Shown: one piece after another, positions 9,702 to 19,564 of the stretch
Numbering within the stretch: position 1 is the stretch's first letter
How the letters are laid out: each line of letters begins with the position of its first letter
From: Nannochloropsis salina CCMP1776
Lineage: Eukaryota; Sar; Eustigmatophyceae; Eustigmatales; Monodopsidaceae
Assembly: GCA_004565275.1 (NCBI GenBank)
Contig: SDOX01000125.1
Location: forward strand, 2,192 to 22,199
Direction: 5' to 3'
DNA length: 20,008 bases
Notes under the pieces: model-generated
Databases searched by the model: none
What the model was told of the DNA's origin: nothing
What the model saw: the letters and a program-made list of their open reading frames with translations, nothing else
Program-made: the position numbers and the translations under genes

Positions 9702-10815
9702 CTTGTTTTTGCTTTGATCGCACTTATTGCACCAGATGAAATCCTACACCACGAATGAAAGATTGCAATAATTCGAGTATCTATCCCAGACAGGTTAACG
9801 TCACAAGCCGCTTTCCCTTTAGATCGACCTCCACATGGACCGCAAGAAGGGCGTGCTCTCACTTTGTGCTTTGGTCTCCCTTCTCACTCGCCACGCCGAT
9901 TCCTTTTGCATCTCACAGCCTGCTATTCTCATCCTTCGTCCATACTTGGTGCGACTCTTTCCTTCGCACCTTGACTGCCCTTTTCTCCTCTAGCTCTCCT
10001 TTCTCGCTCCCGCGAAGCCGCCCGCAGCAACCCTAGAAACAGGGGACTGGGTGCCGTCGGACGACTCTTGAACTCAGGATGGAATTGGACCGCGGCGAAG
10101 AAGGGGTGGCCCTGCCTGCCATTCCTCCTCTCCTCCGTCGTTTCCCCCAGCTCTAAGATCTCCATGCGCTGGCCCGTCCTGTCTTTCCCAACGAACCTCA
10201 ACCCCGCTGCCTCCAGGTCGGAAACCACGTCGGGATTCACCTCGTACCGATGGCGGTGCCGCTCGTCCACCTCCAACACACCTCCCCCTCCCCCGCCCCC
10301 TTCCTCTGCCTCCCTCCCTCCCGCCCCGAGGTGCTCAGCGTAGAGACGGTGGACAAGGGAGTGTGGTTGGAGCAGCGTCGTGCGCGCGCCCAAGCGCATC
10401 GTCCCTCCCATCCTGGCCTTGTCGCCTGGAGGAGAGAGAGAGAGCAAGCGAGGGTGGGAGGAGGAAAAGAGGAAGGGCGGGGGAGGGAGATGAGCGACTG
10501 TCAGTTCATGGACGGCATCGAGTACACGCTCGAGCTGACCTTCCCTCCTTTCCTCGCCCCCTTCCTCCCTCCCAACTCACCCTCCGGCATAAAGATGACC
10601 ACGTCCTCCTTCCCTTCCATGAGGGCGGGGGCGGAGGGAGAGACAAACTCTGTGCTCGTGGCAGCCGACCGACCTAGGATAGGATGGGGCAGGAGGAGGG
10701 GAGATGGAAAGATCCGTGGGAATGCCAAGAGCGTCAGCACTTGAGCGAGGATGAGACAGGCATCAGAGAGCCGTCATGCCGACGAGACGATCAGGAGTGA
10801 AAGTGAAGGACAAAG
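9702..10815. repeat. Segmental duplication, left copy, identical 1,114 bp
   Basis: By eye and by comparing translations in several frames, this matches 16406-17519 base for base (offset 6704). The last difference on the left is G9701 against A16405. Identity ends after GGACAAAG, where T10816 faces G17520. The segment spans two exons, one intron and 3' flank of the CTP synthase gene, so coding constraint alone cannot explain the identity. Confidence 0.93.
9929..10673 (-). pseudogene. CTP synthase 3' fragment (last two exons)
   Basis: Identical to the last two exons of the CTP synthase gene at 16633: exon 10673-10581 (RSAATSTEF to FMPEG) and exon 10425-9929 ([33 protein letters not shown], stop). 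It lacks the exon with the nucleophile Cys (GICLGMQ) and the oxyanion loop (LVPGGFG), because the duplication ends in the intron at 10815. It cannot encode a working glutaminase. The frame is still open, which fits a young or recently homogenised copy. Confidence 0.9.
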
Positions 10816-11328
10816 TACCGAGATGCCAATCATGTCAGAGGAAATAGAGGGATAGAGGCGAACCCATTTTTAATGGGTTCTCTGCTCTCACCTCGAGTTT
10901 TGGGAGCAGTAAGTGAATTTCCTGGTGACGAGAGCCCGTAGGGCGGTTGGGTTCCCAACGGTTGAAGCGGGAGTTGTTAGTGGTGTCAAAGCGGAGACTT
11001 GAAAAGTCATGGAATACAAATTTCTTTCTTCAGGAGGAGTCACCAACGCAAATCTCGAAACCAAGTAGTCAATTTATTTTATTTGTCTCAATAAAATCTA
11101 TGCAAATTGACAGATTTTGGACTGAGAGACTGACCCTCTTTTGCAAAGCTTTTTCGCCATGAAGACTTTCTCAACCGTGTAGGAAGCTCTCCCGATCGAA
11201 TGGTATACCGAGAAGCAAGACTAATTTGACATTTGTTTCGTCGCAAGCTGAAGACAAGGGTCCCGTCGCTCACTTTGGCTGCCTCAAGCTGGAGTTCACA
11301 TCAATCTCCCCTTCTTCATCTTCGTTGT
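10816..11328. other. Spacer; no gene
   Basis: From the duplication edge to the 3' end of the secreted-protein gene. It includes a perfect 9-bp hairpin at 10860-10880 (GAACCCATT, loop TTT, AATGGGTTC). No protein-like frame is supported; 11088-11273 is open on minus but unremarkable. The part next to 11328 should be 3' UTR of the minus-strand gene. Confidence 0.5.
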
Positions 11329-13956
11329 CTATCCTTTGCGAATGACGGAAACCTGTGACGCCCACATGCAAGAAATGTGGAACAGAGAGCGATATCCTTG
11401 AGCCAATGGGACGTAGCTCTCATTGCGCATATGCGACGGGCTGTACCTGGAGCGGTGGAAACTCGGTCCGGCACGTAGCATTTGCTATGCTTCCGTCAAA
11501 AACTCCGTAGTGGATGCTGAAAGTATCGTCTGTAGACTCCTCTGTCACGTATATCTAGTTGTCATCGACGAAGAAAAGCAAGATGCGATGGAGTGAGGGA
11601 ATCAGTGATTAGTCCGCGTGTACGAGGACAGGAAGTTGTCAGACAGAGTATCTACCATCACACTCTCCAGACTTACCTTGACCTTGTAGGATACCACCCT
11701 GTTTGACTTTTGTAATGGCGACGTCAGAAAGAAAATCTCGTCTGTTAAGTCATTAACTTGGATGTCCGCTGTCTTTGCGCTCGGTCCCTTTGCGCTCACA
11801 AACTCGATTCCAAAGGGAAGGTGCAGAAAGATGTTGGGAAGAGATCCCTTGGAGTATGTTGTCACTCGAATCCTAGTGGACAGAATGGTCCTGGGCTTTC
11901 GGACCCTGATTACTACCCTTTTTCGTGCGGCTTGCTTGTATTTGAAACGAGGGTCACAAGGAGGCAGCAGAGGAAAAATGGTCGACCCAGGCTCAGGGAT
12001 CTGGATTGCACATCTGAAGTGACATTCGCATCTCTAAATCGTGGGTGGAAGGTATGTCAAGGGGTCACTGACCAGGTATGGTTTGATAGCACGGGTCCAC
12101 GACACCGGGGGAGAGGTTGACTGCACCATGCGTCCCAGCTTACCTGCTCTTCGGGAATCAATGCAAACCAGCTCACAAGACCAGGAAAGGAGATCTGGCA
12201 CTGCGTCGAGCATTCCTTGGGGGTCGTAGTATCAGGAAAGGAGCCCAAGTAGCTCGCTATTCCACGTGGTCATCCCGGTCAGAGAATAGAAAATGAGCAA
12301 GTGAGATGTTGTTGAGTCCATGCTTTCTTTGTCTCCTCTTAGGCTAGCTAAATACCTGCAGTATACTTGCAAGCAGTATTTTGTGAAGCGCACTCACGAC
12401 AAAATGGTAAGGGGGAAGCGGGCCCTGATATATCAGGATGTGGTGAGGGTTACGTAAAACATTCTTTAGTCCGATTTCAACACGGACTAAGGGGACAAAG
12501 GATGACAAATATTCTTGACATGTCACGCACTTTGGGTGGGCAGAGTTGTTGGAGATGCTGTCGGAGTGGACGTCGGCGCCGTTGTCGGGCTGCCAGTAGG
12601 AGTCCTTGTTGGGGAAGCAGTGGGATTCGGTGAGGGCGTAGGCTGCATTGTAGGAAGTCGCGTGGGTGAAGGTGTAGGCGCTGGCGTAGGTGCTTTTTAT
12701 GTGGGCAGGAAGGATTGAAGAAGTTTGCAAAATTAGATAATGAGTTAAGGAAGGTAAGTAGAGCCGCGGCACGCACACTACTTACGGAAAATATCACAAG
12801 AACCCGTTCGATAAGCTGCAGCGACATTTCCCATGGAAGTCGCATGTCCGGTACAGCTCGTTTGACAGGAACAATTTTGAGAAGAAATTTTATACCGCAC
12901 ATATAGATTGAGGGCGCTGTCCAAACTACATTGGTTGACACATGCCTGTAGACTTGTTACAGGATTGCTCGGCAATGTCTCTGGATCACTGCAAACAACG
13001 TCGATAGCACAAGGAACAAGAGGAACATCCGGACACGTATTGGGATGCAAAGCGTAGGCATCTTTTGTTCCGACACTGTAAGTAGCATTAGAAGATGCGC
13101 AAGCGCATTGATTATTTGCGGCATTGAAGTTTATGTACTTGGTCGATGGAATATTTTGGGCACAAGCGAGAGCGCATTCGTCCGCAGAAAAGAGGACCGC
13201 CACCTGGACATTTGTGATTTCGAGTCTAGCACCGAGAGCTCTACCACCGGTTTCGTCATAGGATCCCGAAATGAACACAAATCTATAGTCCCCGGCAACA
13301 CTTATGGTGATTCTTCTGGTCTCCCATACTCCGTTCTGCCCCCACTCATTTAAAATCTCAATGGTCTGACCCGCACCCGCTGTATCTGTCCGGAGCAAGT
13401 AGGCATAGACGTCGAAAGCATCACCTCCTGCATTGGCCCTCCAATTAAAGCTAATTTCACTACCGACAGGCATATTCACTGATTGGTTGCTAATCATATA
13501 AGGTCCATGGATTATGCTGAAACTGTCAGACAGCAAGCCTCTCGAAGACAGTACGAGATATTGTGTTACCCCGCTTCCGGGTGGAGGCGTTATGTCGCTG
13601 AAGCTGACGTCGAATGTTCCTCGAGTAAGAGTGCAATCGTCACTCGCGCACGGGACATTTGGCGGCAAGTTATTATCGTCCGGTGTCGGTTGTCCTCCCA
13701 CAGTGGATATTCCATTCAGTTGAACTCGTTCATTGAAAATATTCCATCCATCCACGTAAAAAACAGTATTGGAAGAAGAATTACTATCAGGCACCAGGGC
13801 ACCATTAAGTTCACCGTTTGAAAAACTTCCTATCAGAGTAGCGGGGGTAAGCTCCCACCGTGTGTTGCACTGGATCACAGGGGAAATTTCTTGCGTTTGT
13901 GATACTGATACTAGCAGAAATAAGCCTAGAAACCAATTAAATCGAGTACGGATCAT
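11329..13956 (-). CDS. Secreted multi-domain protein with triple Cys modules
   Basis: Start ATG at 13956 opens a signal peptide, MIRTRFNWFLGLFLLVSVSQ. Modelled exons: 13956-12786, 12692-12531, 12486-about 12398, about 12250-12144, 12033-11677, 11554-11447 and 11352-11329 (ends VIRKG, TAG). Donors such as C|GTAAGT (12785), AAG|GTAAGT (11676) and CAG|GTAAGC (12143) keep phase. Only the join between 12398 and about 12250 is unresolved. Domains: residues ~30-252, a beta-sandwich-like region resembling secreted bacterial or algal jelly-roll folds; then Cys modules C-x3-C-x18-C-x-C at residues 261-286 and 339-364. Next come a Pro-Thr linker of about 50 residues (PTPAPTPSPT style), a third Cys module (ECSTQC, then CEC), and an Ig- or DUF11-like stretch with VVIRVRKP and FLHLPFGIEF. 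The Cys modules resemble minimal WSC/PAN units. Predicted: secreted wall or adhesion protein. No transmembrane anchor is seen at the C-terminus. Confidence 0.75.
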
Positions 13957-14460
13957 CGGCCTGTCCAGATTGATCGACAAAGAATGCGTGTCAAGATTAG
14001 TGAAATTAGTTTTGAAACGCGCAGTGTCCGAAAGAGGTATAGGGTGTTTATCTATCAACTTGATCAATACATTAGAGAGCAGTGCATTAAAATTCACAGC
14101 CCTAAAACTTACGTTTTCATCCTGGGTTTTAGGGAGCTGCTGAGTGTCTTGTTGAGGATAGTTAGGAGGGACAAGTCAGATAAAAGGATAACGGAGCCTT
14201 GGGACCCGTCGAAATCACAGATTATTCTCTGCTATGGAGACAGAAAGACAGAAAGTAATGAGTCCCTCTGCCGAGATCGCAGTGAAGAACCATACAGCCA
14301 ACAACAAAGTCTGCAACTGTGTCTCCAGGAGATGAATGCATGTCGTTGGGGGGCGAAAATGCAACTGCGGTCGCGATCTTTTTAGCTGAAAAGAAGCATG
14401 AATAGCATGACAAATGAAAAAAAAATCTTGGAAAAGGGAAGGATATCAATGCATTCACAA
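13957..14460. other. Upstream region of secreted-protein gene
   Basis: The minus frame of the secreted protein stays open up to 14097, but only with a GTG start, and the extra residues do not look like a secreted leader. I treat this as 5' UTR and promoter. No clear TATA box or other element was identified. An open frame at 14222-14458 (minus) is unrecognised. Confidence 0.4.
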
Positions 14461-15600
14461 ACTTCGCAAGTAGAGATAAGAATCTTCATTTGACTTTGAA
14501 AGTCCAAGTTCACTCACAACACTACTTTCTTGTGGGTACATAAACATTCAATTGCGGTCTCTCTCATGGGCTAGCGCAAATGGGTCACATGAATATTCAT
14601 CCGTAATGACGATTTTTACTTTTCCTTGCATGCTATAAACGCAAGCGATGAGTACGTGTTCTATCCTGTTTTCTCTTGGAGAAAACTCAAGGTTCCATGT
14701 AGAGTATAAAGCAATACTACTACTTCCTTACTTTAGTGCATGAATATTCACATCTCTCGGAGAATCTGCGAGAGAATGTAGTGCGATGAAGATTCTGCCT
14801 TTTTCGACTCTCAGAAGTGTATAACCCCCTTGAAGGGATCTAAAAATTGCCGCTTTGGGTTAATACGAGGGCAACCTGTCACTACGTGTTCTATCCGGTT
14901 TCTCTTGAAGGAAAGTCTAGATTGCACGAACAGTGTATAGTAAGTATACTACTCCCTTACTTTAATGCAAGAGATCTGTTAAGGGTTAGGGTGAACAAAT
15001 CTTATCTCTCGGGCGAACACGCGAGAGAATGGGGTCTGGTGAATATTCTCTTTTCTCGACTTCGGTGTATAGTAAGAATTACATTTAACCTACAAGTAGG
15101 GATCTTTAAATTTCCGCTTTGGGTCGATATGAGAGCAACCGATCAATAAGTGCTCGACCCTCATTTTTCTACTGGGAGATTTTCAAGACTCCGGGAACGG
15201 TAAATAGTAAGAACGTTCTTAGGCTTAGTATCATTAAACTCTTCAGCTTCGCTTTCTCTCGGGGGAACACGCGAGAGAGTTTGGTTTGTTGAATATTCAT
15301 ATGGATATCCTCAACTCGATTCTTTCTCTCGCGCAAACGTACGTAAGAATGCGACCCGATGAATATTCCACTTTCTTAAAAGTCTGCGATGTATGGCAAG
15401 AATCCTGTTCATCCTATATCAAGGCGTCGGCAGCTGGTACTGTCCATTAATAATTGTTCTCTTTGTTGGGAGAAATTCAAAATTCCGCAGAAAGTAGATA
15501 GTGACAGTACTACCGCTCTCTTGTAGTGCACAAATACTCTCAATTTCACATTCTCTTTGGGGCGAAAATGCGAGGAACCGCGATCCGAGCACTATTACCC
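14461..15600. repeat. Degenerate ~260-bp satellite with hairpin
   Basis: Loose tandem array. Recurring parts are TGCCGCTTTGGGT (14848, 15112), a TTCTCTTGGAG-AAATTCAA block, GTGTATAGTAAG, TGAATATTC, and the inverted repeat TCTCTCG, loop GGCGAACACG, CGAGAGA (clearest near 15003; variants near 14752, 15253, 15326). The 14848-15112 spacing suggests a unit of roughly 260 bases. A telomere-like AAGGGTTAGGGT sits at 14981. Related units lie at 8340-8930. No coding potential. Confidence 0.7.
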
Positions 15601-16405
15601 CCTTATTACTCTTGCCGAAATACGGTAAGAATCATATTTGACCTATATTAGGAGGAGTCTACGAAGTGCCGCTTTGAATCGGACAGCAATGTACGACTCG
15701 CAACTCTGCTACAATGCGCGATATGTGACAAGAAAGTAGTTGATTTGTCAGGATCGGAATCAGCACACATAGCACAGGATAAAGTATTATTTTAGCCCTA
15801 GAAAGTTCTCTTCATTAGGATAAAGTAGTCCTCTTTTCGACCTAGAGAGTTCTGTCGAGGCTTGCAGATTGCTTATTGCCCAATAATTTATATACGTGTC
15901 ACTGATGTTAGCGTGTTTTCTGACAGGTAGACTTCCCACAAGCACCAATATAATATCCTACGCTCCCATACAATTACATGTCCACTCACACGCTCTCATG
16001 CTGTATCAGACGTGACCAATAAAATGGAAAGCACTAAATAATGAAACTCCACCTCCGATTCTTCGGATAAAGACGACATCTACATCTCAGGGCGTCTCGA
16101 TCCATCATATATGGTTTTTCACTCAAGATTTCCTTCGTTGATGGCTCGAATTTCCATCAAAACTAGGAACTTTGGGAGGATGCGAGATGTGTCCGTTACC
16201 ACCTCAACCCTAGCCTTAGTCTTAGCCCTAGCTAGCCCTAGCACTAGCTCTAAGTTATTTAATTCTCAATCGAGGCCAAAAAGCAAGCGAACTATTGCCG
16301 AGTTATCAAAGGGAGCAAACAAGCAAAGAGTAAACCAATCAATAAGCGTACCAACAGATGTATCCATGCAAAGAAAAGACTGCGCGGTAACCGTACAACT
16401 AAAGA
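15070..16405. repeat. Segmental duplication, right copy, diverged part
   Basis: Counterpart of 8340-9701 in direct orientation. It overlaps the satellite on its left and runs through non-repetitive shared sequence to A16405. Length differs from the left copy by small indels. No gene is supported. Confidence 0.85.
16206..16254. repeat. Degenerate telomere-like hexamer island, right
   Basis: CCCTAG, CCTTAG, TCTTAG and CCCTAG hexamers, the counterpart of 9491-9535 with one or two more units retained. It lies about 150 bases to the left of the identical segment. Confidence 0.5.
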
Positions 16406-17519
16406 CTTGTTTTTGCTTTGATCGCACTTATTGCACCAGATGAAATCCTACACCACGAATGAAAGATTGCAATAATTCGAGTATCTATCCCAGACAGGTT
16501 AACGTCACAAGCCGCTTTCCCTTTAGATCGACCTCCACATGGACCGCAAGAAGGGCGTGCTCTCACTTTGTGCTTTGGTCTCCCTTCTCACTCGCCACGC
16601 CGATTCCTTTTGCATCTCACAGCCTGCTATTCTCATCCTTCGTCCATACTTGGTGCGACTCTTTCCTTCGCACCTTGACTGCCCTTTTCTCCTCTAGCTC
16701 TCCTTTCTCGCTCCCGCGAAGCCGCCCGCAGCAACCCTAGAAACAGGGGACTGGGTGCCGTCGGACGACTCTTGAACTCAGGATGGAATTGGACCGCGGC
16801 GAAGAAGGGGTGGCCCTGCCTGCCATTCCTCCTCTCCTCCGTCGTTTCCCCCAGCTCTAAGATCTCCATGCGCTGGCCCGTCCTGTCTTTCCCAACGAAC
16901 CTCAACCCCGCTGCCTCCAGGTCGGAAACCACGTCGGGATTCACCTCGTACCGATGGCGGTGCCGCTCGTCCACCTCCAACACACCTCCCCCTCCCCCGC
17001 CCCCTTCCTCTGCCTCCCTCCCTCCCGCCCCGAGGTGCTCAGCGTAGAGACGGTGGACAAGGGAGTGTGGTTGGAGCAGCGTCGTGCGCGCGCCCAAGCG
17101 CATCGTCCCTCCCATCCTGGCCTTGTCGCCTGGAGGAGAGAGAGAGAGCAAGCGAGGGTGGGAGGAGGAAAAGAGGAAGGGCGGGGGAGGGAGATGAGCG
17201 ACTGTCAGTTCATGGACGGCATCGAGTACACGCTCGAGCTGACCTTCCCTCCTTTCCTCGCCCCCTTCCTCCCTCCCAACTCACCCTCCGGCATAAAGAT
17301 GACCACGTCCTCCTTCCCTTCCATGAGGGCGGGGGCGGAGGGAGAGACAAACTCTGTGCTCGTGGCAGCCGACCGACCTAGGATAGGATGGGGCAGGAGG
17401 AGGGGAGATGGAAAGATCCGTGGGAATGCCAAGAGCGTCAGCACTTGAGCGAGGATGAGACAGGCATCAGAGAGCCGTCATGCCGACGAGACGATCAGGA
17501 GTGAAAGTGAAGGACAAAG
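16406..17519. repeat. Segmental duplication, right copy, identical 1,114 bp
   Basis: Identical to 9702-10815. Here the segment is embedded in a longer CTP synthase gene. This copy is likely nearer the parental arrangement, because the gene continues past the breakpoint at 17519 with correct splice signals. Confidence 0.93.
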
Positions 17520-18940
17520 GGACGGAGAAACACGATCGGGAAAGCGAGCGGGTGGGAGGAAAGCGAGAGGAAAGCGAGAGGAAAGCGAGAGGAAAGCGAG
17601 AGGGTGGGAGGACCAGAAAACACGCACCGAGGACAGAGCGGGCGTACTCGATGACGGCGGCCTGCATGCCCAGACAGATTCCTAAGAAGGGAATCTTAGA
17701 TTCCCTCGCCCACCGGATCGCCCCCACCTGCGAGAACGACGCGGAGCGAGACGTTAGGAATGAAAACGAAAAGGGAAGACCAAGGCACAAGGGCAAGATT
17801 ACTCAAGGAGCTTCAAGGGGAAGGGAAAGAGGGAGGGAGGGAGGGAGGGAGGGAGGGAGGGAGGGAGGGAGGGAGGGAGGGAGAGAGGGAGGGAGGGCGG
17901 AGGACCTTGCCATCGAGACCCCGGGTCCCGAAGCCTCCAGGCACAAGCAGGGCGTGGAAGTCCCCTTCCTGGAGGGAGGCCAGGAGGGAGGGGGAGGAGG
18001 ACTCGAGGAAGACAGCTTGGAGGTGCTGGCGAGTGGCGATGGCGGCGTGCTGGAGTGCCTGAGGAAGAGGGGGAAGGAGAGAGGGGGGAGGAAGTGAATG
18101 AGGAGAAGGAGAGGGGAAATGGAAGCGAGAAGTCCGAATTAGAGGGAGGGAGGGAGGGAGGGAGGAAGGGAGGGAGAGAGGGAGGGGAGAGCACCTTCTC
18201 GATGGAGAGGTAAGAGTCGCGAAGACCTGTGTATTTTCCCACCTGCGGGCAAGGAGGAGTGACAGAAGGAGAGGGGGAGGAGACAGAGAGAGGGAGGGAG
18301 AAGCAGGAAGAGGGAAGGGAGGAGCATTGAAGGGAAGAGAACACCTTGGGCCCAGAAACTTCTCCTCCGTCTCTGATCCTTTCCTGTCCCCTCCCTCCCT
18401 CCCTCCACCCCTCCACCCCTCCTTCCCCCCCTCCCTCTCGTATCCCATTCAGCCGGCACGCACCACGGCAATGCGCACGGAGGGCAAAGAGGGATCGTCC
18501 ACTTGAGGCAAGGGAGTGAGGGAGGGAGGGGGGGGGGAGGGAGGGAGGGAGGTGATGGCCAGGATCAGGGTCAGGAGCGGTCCAAGGAGGAAGGAGCGAG
18601 GACACCGAGAGCGACGACGCCGAGAGCGGATAATGAAGGGAAACGAGGTCGAGAGGAAGAGAAGAAGGGATAAAGGGAAGGAGGAAAGGGAGGAAAAGCG
18701 AGGAAGGAGAGGAAGGGAGGGAGGGGCAAAGAGAGCACGGACCTGTGTTGGCCACGGTCTCCCACTGCTGGAGGAGTCGTGCATCCTCCTTGGCTGACGT
18801 GAGGAGGGAAGGAGGACGGGAGGGAGGGTAAGAGGGAGGGGAAGGGAAGAAGAGGAGGAGGAAGGGAGGGAGGGTACGAGGGAGGGGTCAGGGGCTGTCC
18901 ACTCGGAAGGGCGTCTCTCTTTCTTCATGTGCAACAAAGG

Positions 18941-18979
<39 letters not shown>

Positions 18980-19120
18980 CGACCTCCTACCCCTCCATGA
19001 ACTCATACACCGAGGCCTTCACTCCCTCCCTCTACCCCTTCCTCCCTCCCTCCCTCCTTTCCCCCTCACCTTCCTCGAGCCTTCCGTCCACAGGACTCGG
19101 CAACCGTAGACGCTCCATCA
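16633..19120 (-). CDS. CTPS: CTP synthase glutaminase region, eight exons
   Basis: Minus-strand exons: 19120-19070, 18793-18743, 18501-18464, 18242-18195, 18058-17906, 17727-17628, 17377-17285 and 17129-16633. All phases agree and all introns are GT-AG. CTP synthase (EC 6.3.4.2) makes CTP from UTP, ATP and glutamine. Seen: [17 protein letters not shown] at the domain start, [10 protein letters not shown] (oxyanion loop), [11 protein letters not shown] with the nucleophile Cys, [19 protein letters not shown], and [10 protein letters not shown] with catalytic His and Glu. All triad residues are intact. Family-specific oddities are a Gly-rich insert before ERHRHR, an Arg-rich insert before HPFF, and a basic C-terminal tail. 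The N-terminal amidoligase domain (~270 residues) is not found up to 20008; instead a plus-strand gene lies there. If the ATG at 19118 ([12 protein letters not shown]) is the start, the product is a 342-residue glutaminase-only protein. The phase-1 acceptor at 19121 argues instead for further upstream exons. Confidence 0.9.
17557..17600. repeat. 11-bp minisatellite in CTP synthase intron
   Basis: Four perfect tandem copies of AGGAAAGCGAG, beginning 38 bases beyond the duplication breakpoint at 17519 and ending inside the intron 17378-17627. Absent from the other duplication copy, which is cut before this point. Confidence 0.9.
17829..17900. repeat. (GGGA)n tract in intron
   Basis: About 18 GGGA units on plus, that is TCCC on the sense strand of the CTP synthase gene. 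It fills the 3'-most plus side of the intron 17728-17905, just beside the exon carrying LVPGGFG. Confidence 0.95.
18141..18186. repeat. (GGGA)n tract in intron
   Basis: About ten GGGA units with minor interruptions (GGAAGGGA, GAGA) in the intron 18059-18194 of the CTP synthase gene, TCCC on its sense strand. Confidence 0.9.
18514..18552. repeat. (GGGA)n tract in intron
   Basis: GGGA units with a run of G in the middle, inside the intron 18502-18742 close to its acceptor side. TCCC on the sense strand, so it can serve as the pyrimidine tract of the acceptor at 18502. Confidence 0.9.
18945..18970. repeat. (AT)13 microsatellite
   Basis: Thirteen AT units followed by an AG run, in the intron 18794-19069 of the CTP synthase gene. 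The only A/T-rich simple repeat in this GC-rich block. Confidence 0.95.
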
Positions 19121-19157
19121 CTGTCAGGGAGGGAGGGGGGGGAGGGGCGGAGGAGGT

Positions 19158-19210
19158 ATGGAAGGTAGGGAGGTAGGTAGGTAGGGAGGTAGGTAGGGAG
19201 GGAGGTAAGT
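19158..19210. repeat. (GGTA/GGGA)n tetranucleotide tract
   Basis: Mixed GGTA and GGGA tetranucleotides on plus. It lies upstream (on minus) of the first recognised CTP synthase exon, in what looks like another intron or leader. Confidence 0.85.
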
Positions 19211-19267
19211 AGGAAGACAAGAAGGTGGAGCGGGCTCAGGAGAAAAGGGGGGGCAGCGGGAAGGAGA

Positions 19268-19316
19268 GCGAGTGGAAGGGAGGGAGGGAGAGGGAGGGAG
19301 GGAGGGAGGGAGGGAT
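19268..19316. repeat. (GGGA)n tract, last purine tract on plus
   Basis: About ten GGGA units. To its right, from 19510 on, the bias flips to TCCC on plus, so this tract marks the edge of the minus-strand transcription-type bias. Confidence 0.9.
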
Positions 19317-19332
19317 GCCAGTGGTAGGAGGA

Positions 19333-19500
19333 GGGAAGAGAGGGGGGGAGGAGGCCGCGGGCCCACGCGGTCATTTTTTTAAAAATAAATGTGGCCGTGC
19401 TTTCTTTCCTGTCGAAGTTTCGAGAATAATGCGTGTTTGGTGGAAGACAGCGGCTGAGACGTGTGGCGATGGATCCGGGAGGCAGGTGTGCTTAAGGTGA
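19333..19500. promoter_or_regulatory. Putative bidirectional promoter region
   Basis: The purine/pyrimidine strand bias flips here, with minus-strand exons to the left and plus-strand exons to the right. An A/T island (TTTTTTTAAAAATAAATG, 19374-19391) stands out in GC-rich DNA and is followed by possible ATGs on plus (19390, 19430). On minus, an ATG follows the A-run near 19373. The promoter role is inferred, not shown. Confidence 0.35.
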
Positions 19501-19564
19501 CTTGCAACCCAAAGTCCACCCCCCCCATCCCTCCATGCGCATCGACCTCTTTTCCCTCCCTCAG

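Noticed and set aside
10250-10744. 164-codon plus frame, repeated at 16954-17448
   Set aside because: Antisense shadow of the CTP synthase exons and intron; Arg/Glu low complexity. It is duplicated only because the DNA is.
13957-14097. 47 extra N-terminal residues on the secreted protein
   Set aside because: They need a GTG start and would bury the clear signal peptide that begins at the ATG at 13956.
8340-15600. CRISPR-like array
   Set aside because: Units are long, degenerate and lack uniform spacers, and the host is eukaryotic; it is satellite DNA.
16111-16443. 110-codon plus frame in the right duplication copy
   Set aside because: The matching stretch of the left copy does not keep the frame, and the middle is translated telomere-like hexamers.
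17799-18755. 318-codon minus frame rich in Ser-Leu-Pro
   Set aside because: It passes through several introns of TCCC repeats. Only the embedded CTP synthase exons are real, and they are annotated separately.
18991-19020. Minus-strand reading [11 protein letters not shown] as a possible CTP synthase exon
   Set aside because: The flanking exons 19120-19070 and 18793-18743 join in phase directly (Glu-Ala junction), no donor follows it, and it does not match the family.
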